Shown here piece by piece: positions 23,486-32,636 of a stretch of DNA of 42,683 nucleotides; within the stretch, counting starts at the first letter, position 1, and each line of letters begins with the position of its first letter. The position numbers and the translations under genes are program-made. This stretch comes from Dysgonamonadaceae bacterium (lineage in GTDB: Bacteria; Bacteroidota; Bacteroidia; Bacteroidales; Dysgonomonadaceae), in the NCBI GenBank assembly GCA_028696875.1, contig JAQVGF010000003.1, positions 1 through 42,683 of the forward strand, in the 5' to 3' direction. The notes under the pieces were generated by a model, which made no database searches, was not told the origin of the DNA, and was given only the letters and a program-made list of their open reading frames with translations.

Positions 23486-24916
23486 TTATGGTTGTGAATT
23501 AATATATTGTATCTCTTCGTTTCGTGCAACTGTTTCTGTCGCTTTCCATTGATCGAATAGTTCGCTAACCCTTTTTTCCATATAAAGAATTTCTACTCCT
23601 AAGGGAGTTGAAACATTTGATGCAGACGCTGCATATTGCTCTCGTTTTTCATCCAGTTGTTTAGATAACTCTTCGAATTCTCTCTTTGCATCCCTTGCTC
23701 GTATAAAATATTCTCTTGCACTGAAACTTTTAAAGTCGGCAAGCTGATGATAGGTATAATCATTGTTGATAACAAAATCAAAATCTGCTGCCGTGTCTGT
23801 GATCTTATTACTTCTTTTTGAAGCTATATCCCGCAAGGATGAATAATCTTTATCGGTTCTCCACGAATCTTGAATACTGCTAATTTTTGCACGATTCGCC
23901 AGTATCTTTTCGTCATCCGATTGAATTAGTAAAACTTCTTGATTTGGAATGAATGTGTACACACATACTTGCCCTTCGGGCTGATAGCGATCGCTGGCAA
24001 ACCATCCGATTCCTTTCTTTTCGTCAATCACCATCATATAATCGTTAAACGGTGAATTGAAAGGCATATTCATCTGATTGGGAGTTAAGTAAGTGTTAGA
24101 GTTTAAGTTTAACCGCGAAGCGTACAAATCGTAACCCCCAATGGTTTCGTGGCCTTTGGTAGCAAAATAGATAGTCAGTCCATCCGACATAATAAATGGA
24201 TAGGCTTGGTCTTTGGCATCACTAATTGGAGCAGGTAACATCTTTTCGTTCCCGAAATTTTCCAGCATCTTTTCCATGGTGTAAAGTGTGGAACCGCGCT
24301 CTGTTGCAAAACGCGAGAAATAGACTTTTGTCTTTCGTTCGTTCATAAAAACTACCGAATTATCCTCGTTCCAACCATCATCGAAAAAATCACGTGCCCA
24401 CTCTAATGAACCACCGCTTTCACTCAGATTATACGCGCTCAGGAGATCTCTTTTGCTTACTACAATGCTGTCGATTATTTGGATATCTTCTGTACGGCCG
24501 TTCATTCGTCGAAGCCGATCTGCATATTCACGCTCCTTTTCCAATTCGGCCAATGCTTCTTTGTTGCGACGCATTGCTTTCTCGAATGCCGCAAACTGCT
24601 TTTCTGCATCATCAAACTTATATTGCATTGCATAGAGTCGACCCAGATAAAGCGTAGCTTCGTGAATGCGTTTTTTTGAAGCAACGGTCAAAGAGTGTTC
24701 TGCTGTTTCTATGTCGCCGGTTTTTAAAGCGGCAATACCAAGCAATTTATTTATTGTGGCATCTGCCGGATCGTTCTCAAAATCTATTTTCAGGACAGAT
24801 TTAGCCTGCTCGTAATTTCCTTCTTCAAAAAGTTTCATTGCCTCTTCCGAAACCTGACCAAATGCCCAAGCCGGGAAAAACAGAATCATTAAGAATATAA
24901 GCTTATATAATTTCAT
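23486..24916 (-). CDS. Exported TPR plus PD40 (WD40-like) protein
   Basis: A 476-residue protein with signal peptide (to about AFGQ, residue 21). Two to three TPR units follow (about 24-130: EEAMKLFEEGNYEQAKSVLKIDF, ATLYLGRLYAMQYKFDDAEKQFAAFEKAM), then WD40-like PD40 beta-propeller blades (about 180-330: KTKVYFSRFATERGS, QAYPFIMSDGLTIYFATKGHETIGGYDLYASRL), and a helical, charged C-terminus (about 400-476). This TPR-PD40 arrangement resembles outer-membrane scaffold proteins of Bacteroidetes such as type IX secretion components, but there is no OmpA domain and assignment to that system is not justified. It heads the operon with nfeD and floA and has a good -7 box 25 bp upstream. Confidence 0.85.
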   Translation of the reverse strand: MKLYKLIFLMILFFPAWAFGQVSEEAMKLFEEGNYEQAKSVLKIDFENDPADATINKLLGIAALKTGDIETAEHSLTVASKKRIHEATLYLGRLYAMQYKFDDAEKQFAAFEKAMRRNKEALAELEKEREYADRLRRMNGRTEDIQIIDSIVVSKRDLLSAYNLSESGGSLEWARDFFDDGWNEDNSVVFMNERKTKVYFSRFATERGSTLYTMEKMLENFGNEKMLPAPISDAKDQAYPFIMSDGLTIYFATKGHETIGGYDLYASRLNLNSNTYLTPNQMNMPFNSPFNDYMMVIDEKKGIGWFASDRYQPEGQVCVYTFIPNQEVLLIQSDDEKILANRAKISSIQDSWRTDKDYSSLRDIASKRSNKITDTAADFDFVINNDYTYHQLADFKSFSAREYFIRARDAKREFEELSKQLDEKREQYAASASNVSTPLGVEILYMEKRVSELFDQWKATETVARNEEIQYINSQP

Positions 24917-24941
24917 TCCAATAATGCATAGTTCTAATCTT

Positions 24942-24949
24942 CAAAGATA
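24942..24949 (-). promoter_or_regulatory. -7 box TATCTTTG for TPR/PD40-nfeD-floA operon
   Basis: Exact TAnnTTTG match on the minus strand, 25 bp before the ATG at 24916; predicted 5' leader about 20 nt. The -33 element is weak (TTG about 25 bp further upstream). Confidence 0.6.
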
Positions 24950-25148
24950 ATAATATACTTTTTAAATAACGTTACAATCCGTGTAAATATACTATAAATC
25001 ATGATTAAAAAGAGTTCTCTTTCATTTACTTCTGTCTAAGGAATGAAGCAATCAGTTCAATTTAGTGCATTGATGAATTACAATTGTGTGAAATCTATAT
25101 TGGAGCATACATCACAATATTTTTTGTTACTGAGCTTGTCAGTGTAAA

Positions 25149-25176
25149 TTTTCAACTTCCCATTTTCCATTTTCAA
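25149..25176. repeat. Heptad repeat block, 4 units (YTTYYCA type)
   Basis: Units in exact phase: ttttcaa, cttccca, ttttcca, ttttcaa, ending 24 bp before the guaA -7 box. Confidence 0.6.
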
Positions 25177-25200
25177 TTAAAATACCATATCTTTTTTTCT

Positions 25201-25208
25201 TATATTTG
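25201..25208 (+). promoter_or_regulatory. -7 box TATATTTG for guaA
   Basis: Exact TAnnTTTG match, 20 bp before the guaA ATG; predicted leader about 14 nt. No good -33 TTTG is visible. Confidence 0.6.
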
Positions 25209-25228
25209 CACCTTAAAACTTGCAAATT

Positions 25229-26746
25229 ATGGATGAAAAAATAATTATTCTTGATTTCGGTTCTCAAACTACTCAACTTATCGGACGAAGAATTCGCGAA
25301 TTGAATACGTTTTGTGAAATAGTTCCTTTCAACAAATTCCCGTTTGAAGATAAAACCGTTAAAGGAGTAATCCTTTCCGGTAGTCCTTTTTCTGTAAACG
25401 ATAAAGAAGCGTTTAAAACCGATCTTTCGGAGATTAGAGGGAAATATCCTGTTTTAGGAATATGTTATGGAGCTCAACTTATAGCTCAAACTGAAGGAGC
25501 AAAAGTGATAAAAACAGACTCCAGAGAATATGGACGTGCCAAATTAAGCACGCACGTTGACGACCAATTATTTAAAGATGTTTTGAATTTATCAACCGTT
25601 TGGATGTCACACGGAGACTCCATTACCAATTTGCCCAATCATTTGCAACTTATCGCTTCAACAGAAGATGTTGAAGTCGCAGCCTATCGTGTATCAGATG
25701 AACTCACGTGGGGAGTTCAATTTCACCCTGAAGTGGTTCACACCGACGAAGGAGTTAAATTGCTCTCCAACTTTTTAGATATTTGTGGTTGCAAGAGAGA
25801 TTGGACACCTGCTTCATTTGTAAAATCGACTCTGAAAAATCTAAAAGAAGAATTAGGCAACGATAAAGTTATTTTAGCTCTTTCCGGCGGTGTAGATTCA
25901 TCCGTTACTGCTGTTTTGTTGCACCAAGCCATCGGTAAAAACTTAACCTGCGTTTTTGTGGATCATGGTTTGCTTCGCAAAAATGAATTTGAAGATGTGC
26001 TCACCGATTACGAGCATCTGGGATTAAACGTGATTGGAGTAAATGCAAAAGATATATTTTACAAAGAGCTGAGCGGTGTAACCGATCCGGAAGAAAAACG
26101 AAAAATTATTGGAAAAGGTTTTATCGATATTTTCGATGAAGAAGCGCACAAACTAAAAGATATAAAGTGGTTGGCACAAGGAACAATCTATCCAGATATT
26201 ATCGAATCACTTTCAATAACGGGAACCGTTATCAAAAGCCATCACAATGTGGGTGGTCTTCCTGAAAAAATGAATCTTAAACTTTGCGAGCCGCTAAAGT
26301 TACTTTTCAAAGATGAAGTTAGAAAAATCGGTCTTGAATTAGGTATGGAACCTCATCTGATTCATCGCCATCCTTTTCCCGGTCCGGGATTGGGAATTCG
26401 GATTTTAGGTGAAATCACTCCCGATAAAGTACGAATTGCACAAGAAGCGGATCACATTTTTATTTCGAATCTTCGAAAAGCAAATTTATACAATAAAGTG
26501 TGGCAAGCAGGAGCTATTTTGTTGCCTGTGCAATCCGTCGGCGTGATGGGCGATCAACGAACATATGAAAACACCATTGCACTGCGTGCGGTCACCTCAG
26601 TTGATGCCATGACAGCAGATTGGGCGCAACTCCCGTATGAATTTCTTGCAAAAGTATCCAATGAAATTATCAATAAAGTGAAAGGAGTGAACCGCGTGGT
26701 GTATGATATTTCGTCGAAACCGCCGGCAACGATTGAGTGGGAATAA
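25229..26746 (+). CDS. guaA: GMP synthase (glutamine-hydrolysing)
   Basis: A 505-residue enzyme that aminates XMP to GMP with glutamine and ATP. The N-terminal class I glutamine amidotransferase domain shows the nucleophile in LGICYGAQ (Cys79) and the His/Glu of the triad in VQFHPEV (His166, Glu168). The ATP-pyrophosphatase domain begins with SGGVDSS (219-225), and the C-terminal dimerisation domain ends [12 protein letters not shown], the family's conserved end. Start is the ATG at 25229 (MDEKII); an upstream TTG in frame is not needed. It is monocistronic, with its own promoter. Confidence 0.98.
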   Translation: MDEKIIILDFGSQTTQLIGRRIRELNTFCEIVPFNKFPFEDKTVKGVILSGSPFSVNDKEAFKTDLSEIRGKYPVLGICYGAQLIAQTEGAKVIKTDSREYGRAKLSTHVDDQLFKDVLNLSTVWMSHGDSITNLPNHLQLIASTEDVEVAAYRVSDELTWGVQFHPEVVHTDEGVKLLSNFLDICGCKRDWTPASFVKSTLKNLKEELGNDKVILALSGGVDSSVTAVLLHQAIGKNLTCVFVDHGLLRKNEFEDVLTDYEHLGLNVIGVNAKDIFYKELSGVTDPEEKRKIIGKGFIDIFDEEAHKLKDIKWLAQGTIYPDIIESLSITGTVIKSHHNVGGLPEKMNLKLCEPLKLLFKDEVRKIGLELGMEPHLIHRHPFPGPGLGIRILGEITPDKVRIAQEADHIFISNLRKANLYNKVWQAGAILLPVQSVGVMGDQRTYENTIALRAVTSVDAMTADWAQLPYEFLAKVSNEIINKVKGVNRVVYDISSKPPATIEWE

Positions 26747-26749
26747 AGG

Positions 26750-26777
26750 GAGTTAAGAATTAAGAATTAAGAACAAA
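26750..26777. repeat. Heptad repeat block, 4 units (GARTTAA type)
   Basis: gagttaa, gaattaa, gaattaa, gaacaaa, beginning 3 bp after the guaA stop. The reverse complement matches the block at 10492-10526. Confidence 0.65.
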
Positions 26778-26792
26778 TGCTCATAGACTCTG

Positions 26793-26818
26793 TAGGGGCA
26801 ATCCCTTGCGGTTACCCT
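26793..26818. repeat. REP-like element (AGGGGCAATCCC type)
   Basis: Imperfect hairpin of AGGGGCAA and TTACCCT around TCCCTTGCGG. It resembles short dispersed elements I recall from many bacteria; no second copy is in this window. Confidence 0.45.
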
Positions 26819-26867
26819 CTGCTTATTTTTGAGACTTTTTGAATCTTTCTCCATAAACAGTGTATCC

Positions 26868-26906
26868 GCTGGCGCGGGTTTGAAACCCGTGTCTGCCGTA
26901 GGCAAA
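26868..26906. repeat. REP-like element (GCTGGCGCGGGT type)
   Basis: Begins GCTGGCGC and carries a hairpin CGGGTTT, G, AAACCCG (26875-26889), then a small TGCC/GGCA stem. It belongs to the family seen at 7125-7140 and 17620-17645. Confidence 0.6.
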
Positions 26907-26983
26907 AAATTGCATGTTGCACATATTTTAATGATATTAGCGACACAACATTAAGTCGCACTCCAAGATAAAAGATTTAGCAA

Positions 26984-29077
26984 TCAAATCTCATTCAACG
27001 TCTCATCCCTCTTCAGTGGCTTTTCTTCATTCAATTCCGGATACGCAATCCGCGAATGATAAATTGTTTTCAACTTTTCCACAAAAAGTTCTTTTATGAT
27101 ATCCACTTCTCTGAACGTAATAGGCGCTTTTTGAAACAACCCGTCCCGCATTTGAGAATCGATCAGTTTATTAACCAATTTTCTTATCGACTCTTCGGTG
27201 TATTCTTGTAAGCTGCGCGAAGCTGCTTCCACCGTGTCGGCCATCATCAATATAGCAGTTTCTTTACTAAACGGATTTGGACCGGGATAGGAGAATGCTG
27301 CATCGTCTATTTCTTTACCGGGATTGGCATTTTTCCAGGAGTTATAAAAAAACTTCGGTGTACTGTCTCCATGATGCGTCTCAATGAAATCGATAATTTG
27401 TTTTGGTAAACCTGCTTTATGCCCTCTTTTAACACCAAGAGGTACATGATCAATAATAATACGTGCACTTTCTTCGAAAGGAAGTCCGGCATGCGGATTG
27501 ATTCCCGGTGACTGATTTTCTGTAAAGAAAATAGGATTATCTATTTTCCCAATGTCGTGATAGAGCGCACCTGTTCTAACCAACGAAGCATTTGCACCAA
27601 TTTTTTGTGCGGCTGCTGCTGCCAAATTCGATACCTGCATAGAGTGTTGGAAAGTTCCCGGAGCTTCTTCCGAAAGCTGCCTTAGTAAAGGTTTGTTTAT
27701 GTTTGCCAATTCCACCATGCTTACACCCGAAATAAATCCGAATGATTTCTCTACCATATAAACCAAAAGATATGAGAAGGTAATAAATATGAAATTGATG
27801 AGAAAATAGATAAGAATTTCCCAATTAACCATGGTGATATCTCCTTCTTGAGCCAATACCAATGCCACATATATAATAACGTATGAACTTAGAATCACAA
27901 ATGAGCTTCGGATCAACTGAGAACGTTCGGTTAGTTCCTTCAAGTTGAAAATTGTGATCATGGCAATGGTCACTTGCAATATCATAAACTCAAATGCAAA
28001 CGAAACCATCAATGCACAAAGCAGTATAGTAACCAAACTGGCGTAGAGGGCTGTTCGTGAATCAATAAAAGTACGGACCAGAATTGTAACAATTACGTAG
28101 GGAATGATGTAAACGTTGAAAAAATTGAAACTCACATTTATTGCGGTGAGAACTACAAAAGATGCAATTAGAAGAACCATAAATGTTACGTGCTTCCGAT
28201 TTCGAAACTCATCGATTCGGAAAAAGAGCAGGTACATATAAAAAGATCCCATCAATATGGCAATGAGCATAAATTCCCCAAAAATTATCCAGTTTGATCT
28301 TCCACTGGAACCCGTTCTTTCTTCCGTAACTTTTTTGAGCGAAGAGAGAATATTATATACATTTTGGTTTACGATTTCTCCTTCGCCAATAATTCTTTCG
28401 CCGGCTTGCACCATTCCTAACGTAGGAGAAACTTGTTGTATAAACTCATTTTTAGCTTTTTCTGAAGTTACAGGGTCATAAACAATGTTTTCTTTCAGGT
28501 AATTGTTTACATCCGCTGCTTTCAATGTGTTTTGGTCTAAGACAGGAGGTGCGTTTTTAATAATCTCTTCATATGCCGATTTTATGGTATAAAATGATTC
28601 TATTTCCCTGGTTTTTGCCTCTTTATCCTCGCGCAAGCGAAGAGTTTTCTTCTTGGTAGCCGCAACTTTGTCGTATTCGGCACTGTTGATTATTCCGGCT
28701 TCATATATGTTTAATAGTTTGATCCTGATGTAACTAATATAGGATTTATCCAATTGATTCAAAGCGGGATCTAAATTTGAATCGGCATCAAAGTTTGCAA
28801 TTGCCTCTATTTCGGCAGCTTTATCAATTTTGTAGTAAGGTTCATAAAAGAGCAAAATACTGTCCTGATCTTGTTGCAGTTGTTGTGCAGATTTAAAAAT
28901 GGGAAAATCAAAGGGAGCTGTCAACAAACCATATCTCCATGGGCGACCTTCGTTAAAAGAGTATTTAAATTTTCCTTGACGGGGAAAAACATACGTAATT
29001 AATAAGGTTGCAAGAATAAAAATGAGCGGTACATAGATTCGCGTTTTTATCCGATATTTCGATTGTGACTTTTTCAT
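26984..29077 (-). CDS. 7TM-HD family membrane phosphohydrolase (PgpH-like)
   Basis: A 697-residue membrane protein: N-terminal helix (about 12-30), a large extracytoplasmic domain (about 35-270, 7TMR-HDED type), seven membrane helices (about 275-450), and a cytoplasmic HD domain with GALYHDIGKIDNP (His507, Asp508) and further metal ligands in IDHVPLG and IETHHGDST. In Firmicutes the homologue PgpH degrades c-di-AMP; whether this one does is inference. The start at 29077 (MKKSQSK) was preferred to 29110, which adds an Asn-rich stretch. It lies 98 bp after waaA in the same direction. Confidence 0.9.
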   Translation of the reverse strand: MKKSQSKYRIKTRIYVPLIFILATLLITYVFPRQGKFKYSFNEGRPWRYGLLTAPFDFPIFKSAQQLQQDQDSILLFYEPYYKIDKAAEIEAIANFDADSNLDPALNQLDKSYISYIRIKLLNIYEAGIINSAEYDKVAATKKKTLRLREDKEAKTREIESFYTIKSAYEEIIKNAPPVLDQNTLKAADVNNYLKENIVYDPVTSEKAKNEFIQQVSPTLGMVQAGERIIGEGEIVNQNVYNILSSLKKVTEERTGSSGRSNWIIFGEFMLIAILMGSFYMYLLFFRIDEFRNRKHVTFMVLLIASFVVLTAINVSFNFFNVYIIPYVIVTILVRTFIDSRTALYASLVTILLCALMVSFAFEFMILQVTIAMITIFNLKELTERSQLIRSSFVILSSYVIIYVALVLAQEGDITMVNWEILIYFLINFIFITFSYLLVYMVEKSFGFISGVSMVELANINKPLLRQLSEEAPGTFQHSMQVSNLAAAAAQKIGANASLVRTGALYHDIGKIDNPIFFTENQSPGINPHAGLPFEESARIIIDHVPLGVKRGHKAGLPKQIIDFIETHHGDSTPKFFYNSWKNANPGKEIDDAAFSYPGPNPFSKETAILMMADTVEAASRSLQEYTEESIRKLVNKLIDSQMRDGLFQKAPITFREVDIIKELFVEKLKTIYHSRIAYPELNEEKPLKRDETLNEI

Positions 29078-29175
29078 TTTATTCGGGTTATTCGTAGAAT
29101 AATGTTTCAAGAATTAAAACATCAAATAGAGTACATTGTTTAAAAATATCGTTTGCAAAATAGTTGTAGTTTTAA

Positions 29176-30402
29176 TTAGAGTGCTAATTGACTTACTATT
29201 TTTTGAGTAGCTCCCGCATTTGCATAAATATATTCCGATGCTTTTTGGCCGGCAGTTTTACGATCTTGGGGAGATGTAACAAGCTTTTTCAAGATCTTAT
29301 TAAAATCAACTTCGTTGTTAATACTATATCCTCCACCATTTTTTAGCAGTTCTTGCGCTTCAAGAAACTTGTGGTAATGTGGTCCAAAAATCACCGGTAT
29401 TCCATGCACTGCCGCTTCGGGCAAATTGTGAATTCCGGCACCGAAGCCGCCTCCGATATAGGCAATTTCTCCATATTGATAGATTGAAGAGAGCAACCCG
29501 AAGTTATCCACAATCAAACAATCGTAATTCAATATATTATCTTCGGTAGCTTGCGAATATCTTACAAATGGGCGTTTGAGTTTACTCTCTATTTGTTTAA
29601 GATGTGTTTCGTCGATAAGATGAGGAGCAATAATTAGTCTCAAATAAGCGTGTGTATTAAAATAACTAATGAGTATGTTCTCGTCTTCCGGCCATGAACT
29701 ACCGGCAACAAGGGTGGTCTCACTATTTTTTGGTTTGGCGAATTTTTTTACCACAGGTAGTGGTAATGCTTTTTCTTTAATTTTTATCACCCTATCTATC
29801 CGTGTGTCGCCCATAACGATAACATTGTTTAAGCCTTGTCCCTGAATAAGATTCTTTGACTCTTCGTTCTGAACAAATATTTGAGTGTAATATCTCAATA
29901 TTTTTGTATAGACATCGCCCCACGGTTTAAAAAACAGTTGATTGGGGCGGAAAACTGCAGAAATCAGATAAACAGGAATCTCTCGTAAATAGAGCTGATG
30001 GATAAAATGATACCAAAATTCATATTTTACAAATATGGCAATTGCTGGGTTCACTAAATCGAGAAAAAGCTGAGCATTTTTCTTTGTATCGAAGGGGAGA
30101 TAGCAAACTACATCGGCTGTGTCGTTATTTTTTTGTACTTCATATCCCGAAGGAGAAAAAAAAGATAACAATATTTTATACGAGGGATTCTCCTTTTTGA
30201 TAATTTCCATCATCGGTTGTGCCTGTTCGTATTCACCCAACGATGCTACATGGAACCACACATATTTACTTTTGGGATCGATTTGTTCTCGCAAAATCTG
30301 GAAGGTTTCATTGTGACCTTCGATCATCAGTTTAGCCTTTTTGTGAAAGGGTGATACTAAACGAACTAAAAACGAATAGATTGAGATAGCGACGTTATAC
30401 AT
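29176..30402 (-). CDS. waaA: 3-deoxy-D-manno-octulosonic acid (Kdo) transferase
   Basis: A 408-residue GT-B glycosyltransferase that adds Kdo to lipid A. The N-terminal Glycos_transf_N domain (PF04413) shows VWFHVASLGEYEQAQPMMEII and LLSFFSPSGYE; the C-terminal half shows GSSWPEDE and the nucleotide-sugar-binding GGGFGAGIHNLPEAAVHGIPVIFGPHYHKF. An N-terminal membrane anchor is present. Starts 8 bp after the gltX stop, so the two are co-transcribed. Confidence 0.95.
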   Translation of the reverse strand: MYNVAISIYSFLVRLVSPFHKKAKLMIEGHNETFQILREQIDPKSKYVWFHVASLGEYEQAQPMMEIIKKENPSYKILLSFFSPSGYEVQKNNDTADVVCYLPFDTKKNAQLFLDLVNPAIAIFVKYEFWYHFIHQLYLREIPVYLISAVFRPNQLFFKPWGDVYTKILRYYTQIFVQNEESKNLIQGQGLNNVIVMGDTRIDRVIKIKEKALPLPVVKKFAKPKNSETTLVAGSSWPEDENILISYFNTHAYLRLIIAPHLIDETHLKQIESKLKRPFVRYSQATEDNILNYDCLIVDNFGLLSSIYQYGEIAYIGGGFGAGIHNLPEAAVHGIPVIFGPHYHKFLEAQELLKNGGGYSINNEVDFNKILKKLVTSPQDRKTAGQKASEYIYANAGATQKIVSQLAL

Positions 30403-30410
30403 GCTAAATT

Positions 30411-31931
30411 TTAATCTTTATGGATGGTGATTATTGCTTTTTTTAGTCGATTAATTGTCTCTTCTTGTCCAATTAATGCTGCTATATCAAAAATGTGTGG
30501 ACCTTTGGGTTCGCCAACTAATGCCAATCGGAAGGCATTCATTATATTGCCCAAATGATATTGTTTCAACACAATCCAATCTTTGATTAAGCTCTCGATA
30601 TTGGCACTTGAAAAATCTTCAACTCCTTCAATCAGATTGATTAATTCACCTAATTGCTCCGGTGTTTCAGCTTTCCATCTTTTTCTTACTGTTTTTTCAT
30701 CGTACGATGTTGGTGCAATAAAAAAGAAACTACCTTGATCCCAAAAGTCATCGATTAAGTGTGCGCGATTTTTTATTAGACCAATCACTTTTTCAACATA
30801 TTCTTTCGAGACAATTACTTTTTTCTCATCCAAAATAGGTCTGAACAATTTTTCCAGTTCTTCGTCAGAAGTTGTTTGAATGTATTGATGATTGAACCAC
30901 TTTGCTTTTTCGAAATCAAACTTTGCTCCGCTCTTGCTGCATCGATCAAAGCTGAAAAGCTCAATCATTTCCTCCATTGACATTATCTCTTCGTCATGAC
31001 CGGGATTCCATCCTAACAATGCCAGGAAATTAACTACAGCATGAGGCAAGTATCCGCTTTCGCGGTATCCTGAGGACACTTCACCCGATTGTGGGTCAAC
31101 CCATTTGAGCGGAAATATAGGAAAACCCAGACGATCGCCATCGCGCTTGCTCAGTTTTCCATTACCTTCCGGTTTGAGCAACAACGGAAGATGAGCAAAT
31201 TGTGGCATTGTCTCTTCCCAACCTAAACATTGATACATCCAAACGTGCAAGGGTGCCGATGGCAACCATTCCTCGCCACGAATAACGTGCGAAATGCGCA
31301 TCAGGTGATCGTCAACAATATTGGCTAAATGATATGTAGGCAATTCATCCGATGATTTGTAAATAACTTTGTCATCCAATACAGATGAGTTAACAATTAC
31401 CTCACCACGAATAAGATCGTTTACTGTGATTTCAATATCCGGCTCCACTTTTATTCGAACTACATAAGGTGTTCTTTTTTCGTTCAGCGCTTCCATTTCG
31501 TTCAGCGACAAGGCGAGTGAATTACGCATCTGCATGCGTGTTGACGCATCGTACTGAAAGTTGCTTATCTCTTTGCGTTTGGTGTTCAGTTCCTCCGGTG
31601 TGTCGTATGCAATATAAGCTTTTTCCGAGTTTAACAGTTTAGTAACATATTGTTGGTAAATCTCTTTTCGCTCCGATTGTCGATACGGACCATGTTTTCC
31701 ACCAGCCAAAGGACCTTCATCAAATTCTAAGTTTAACCACTCAAAAGCATCAGCAATATACTTTTCTGCCCCTTCAACAAAACGGTTTGAATCAGTGTCT
31801 TCTATTCGCAGAATAAATTTTCCACCCTGTTGTTTTGCGAAGAGGTAATTGTATAATGCGGTACGAACTCCTCCAATGTGAAGTGGTCCCGTTGGACTTG
31901 GTGCAAATCGCACTCTGATTTGATTGTTCAT
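30411..31931 (-). CDS. gltX: Glutamyl-tRNA synthetase
   Basis: A class I aminoacyl-tRNA synthetase of 506 residues that charges tRNA-Glu. The HIGH motif appears as HIGG (18-21) in [20 protein letters not shown], and the KMSKS loop as KLSKR (259-263). Start: ATG 31931 (MNNQIRV) or 31940 (MTTMNNQ). A -7 box at 31952-31959 predicts a transcript start near 31945, which favours 31931 with a leader of about 14 nt. The gene heads an operon with waaA. Confidence 0.97.
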   Translation of the reverse strand: MNNQIRVRFAPSPTGPLHIGGVRTALYNYLFAKQQGGKFILRIEDTDSNRFVEGAEKYIADAFEWLNLEFDEGPLAGGKHGPYRQSERKEIYQQYVTKLLNSEKAYIAYDTPEELNTKRKEISNFQYDASTRMQMRNSLALSLNEMEALNEKRTPYVVRIKVEPDIEITVNDLIRGEVIVNSSVLDDKVIYKSSDELPTYHLANIVDDHLMRISHVIRGEEWLPSAPLHVWMYQCLGWEETMPQFAHLPLLLKPEGNGKLSKRDGDRLGFPIFPLKWVDPQSGEVSSGYRESGYLPHAVVNFLALLGWNPGHDEEIMSMEEMIELFSFDRCSKSGAKFDFEKAKWFNHQYIQTTSDEELEKLFRPILDEKKVIVSKEYVEKVIGLIKNRAHLIDDFWDQGSFFFIAPTSYDEKTVRKRWKAETPEQLGELINLIEGVEDFSSANIESLIKDWIVLKQYHLGNIMNAFRLALVGEPKGPHIFDIAALIGQEETINRLKKAIITIHKD

Positions 31932-31951
31932 TGTTGTCATATTTTGTAGTG

Positions 31952-31959
31952 CAAATCTA
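31952..31959 (-). promoter_or_regulatory. -7 box TAGATTTG for gltX
   Basis: Exact TAnnTTTG on the minus strand, 11 or 20 bp before the two possible gltX starts. Confidence 0.6.
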
Positions 31960-32015
31960 CATAAAATTTACCAAATTGAGGAATTTATAACGAGCGATAA
32001 CTCTAAAATCAATTT

Positions 32016-32636
32016 TTACAAATAGAGTCTTGCTTCATTTCCCATATTAAACAAGAGGTCGATAATGCTTGCGTTGGCAATGAATCCGTTTTTTTCTTCG
32101 AAAACCTGATAATAGGGTTTTGCTTCAAACTCGGAGTCAAAACTCCTCCAATCTCTTTTTGGATGGATACTCTCTCTGTAATCCTTTATTTCCGATGGAT
32201 AGTTTTCTATAAACTTAGATGAATATTCAATTGGCACTTCAATGCCTATTAGTTCGCAAATAAGCGAGCGAAGTTGTTCGTTTAAATCGAGAAGGAAGCG
32301 GAATCTGTTTTCGTAGAAATAACGAAATTCATCCCGATAATAATCAAAAAACGGGGTAGAATTGTATGCCGAAATTAATGCATTCCAATGCAAATGTTGC
32401 CAGTTTCCATGTTCAGCAATTCGAACATCCTTCATCTTACTTTTAAGCCCAGCGGGCTTCTCAATGGGCACACTCAACGACATTGCACCATTGGCAGCAG
32501 CAATTACAGAGCGGTTTCGATAAGATTGCTTTTGATAATTGTCGTCTGTTTCAATGATCGCCCTTTCGGCACGAAAGAGTTTGCTGTAATATTGTATTGG
32601 CGCAAGGTACAAAGAAGATAGAAGAACAGTATTCAT
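32016..32636 (-). CDS. WbqC-like family protein
   Basis: A 206-residue protein of the WbqC-like family (PF08889), recognisable from LLSSLYLAPIQYYSKLFRAE, YQKQSYRNRSVIAAANGAMSLSVPIEKP, HWNALISAYNSTPFFDYY and a C-terminal LLFNMGNEARLYL. Family members occur near polysaccharide and envelope genes; the biochemical function is not established. Start ATG at 32636 (MNTVLL) overlaps the lepB stop by one base (TAATG), indicating translational coupling. Confidence 0.9.
   Translation of the reverse strand: MNTVLLSSLYLAPIQYYSKLFRAERAIIETDDNYQKQSYRNRSVIAAANGAMSLSVPIEKPAGLKSKMKDVRIAEHGNWQHLHWNALISAYNSTPFFDYYRDEFRYFYENRFRFLLDLNEQLRSLICELIGIEVPIEYSSKFIENYPSEIKDYRESIHPKRDWRSFDSEFEAKPYYQVFEEKNGFIANASIIDLLFNMGNEARLYL

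Larger units (their letters stand above)
24917..25228. other. Divergent promoter region with heptad block
   Basis: 312 bp between divergent genes. It holds -7 boxes for both directions (24942-24949 minus, 25201-25208 plus), a four-unit heptad block (25149-25176) and otherwise plain AT-rich sequence with no purine riboswitch-like fold evident in front of guaA. Confidence 0.7.

Noticed and set aside
24950-25228. Purine riboswitch before guaA
   Set aside because: The -7 box leaves a leader of only about 14 nt, and no conserved riboswitch core was seen.
26940-26961. GCGAC/GTCGC hairpin as terminator of the 7TM-HD gene
   Set aside because: The stem is only 5 bp with a 10-nt loop and the tail is not T-rich; support is too weak to list.
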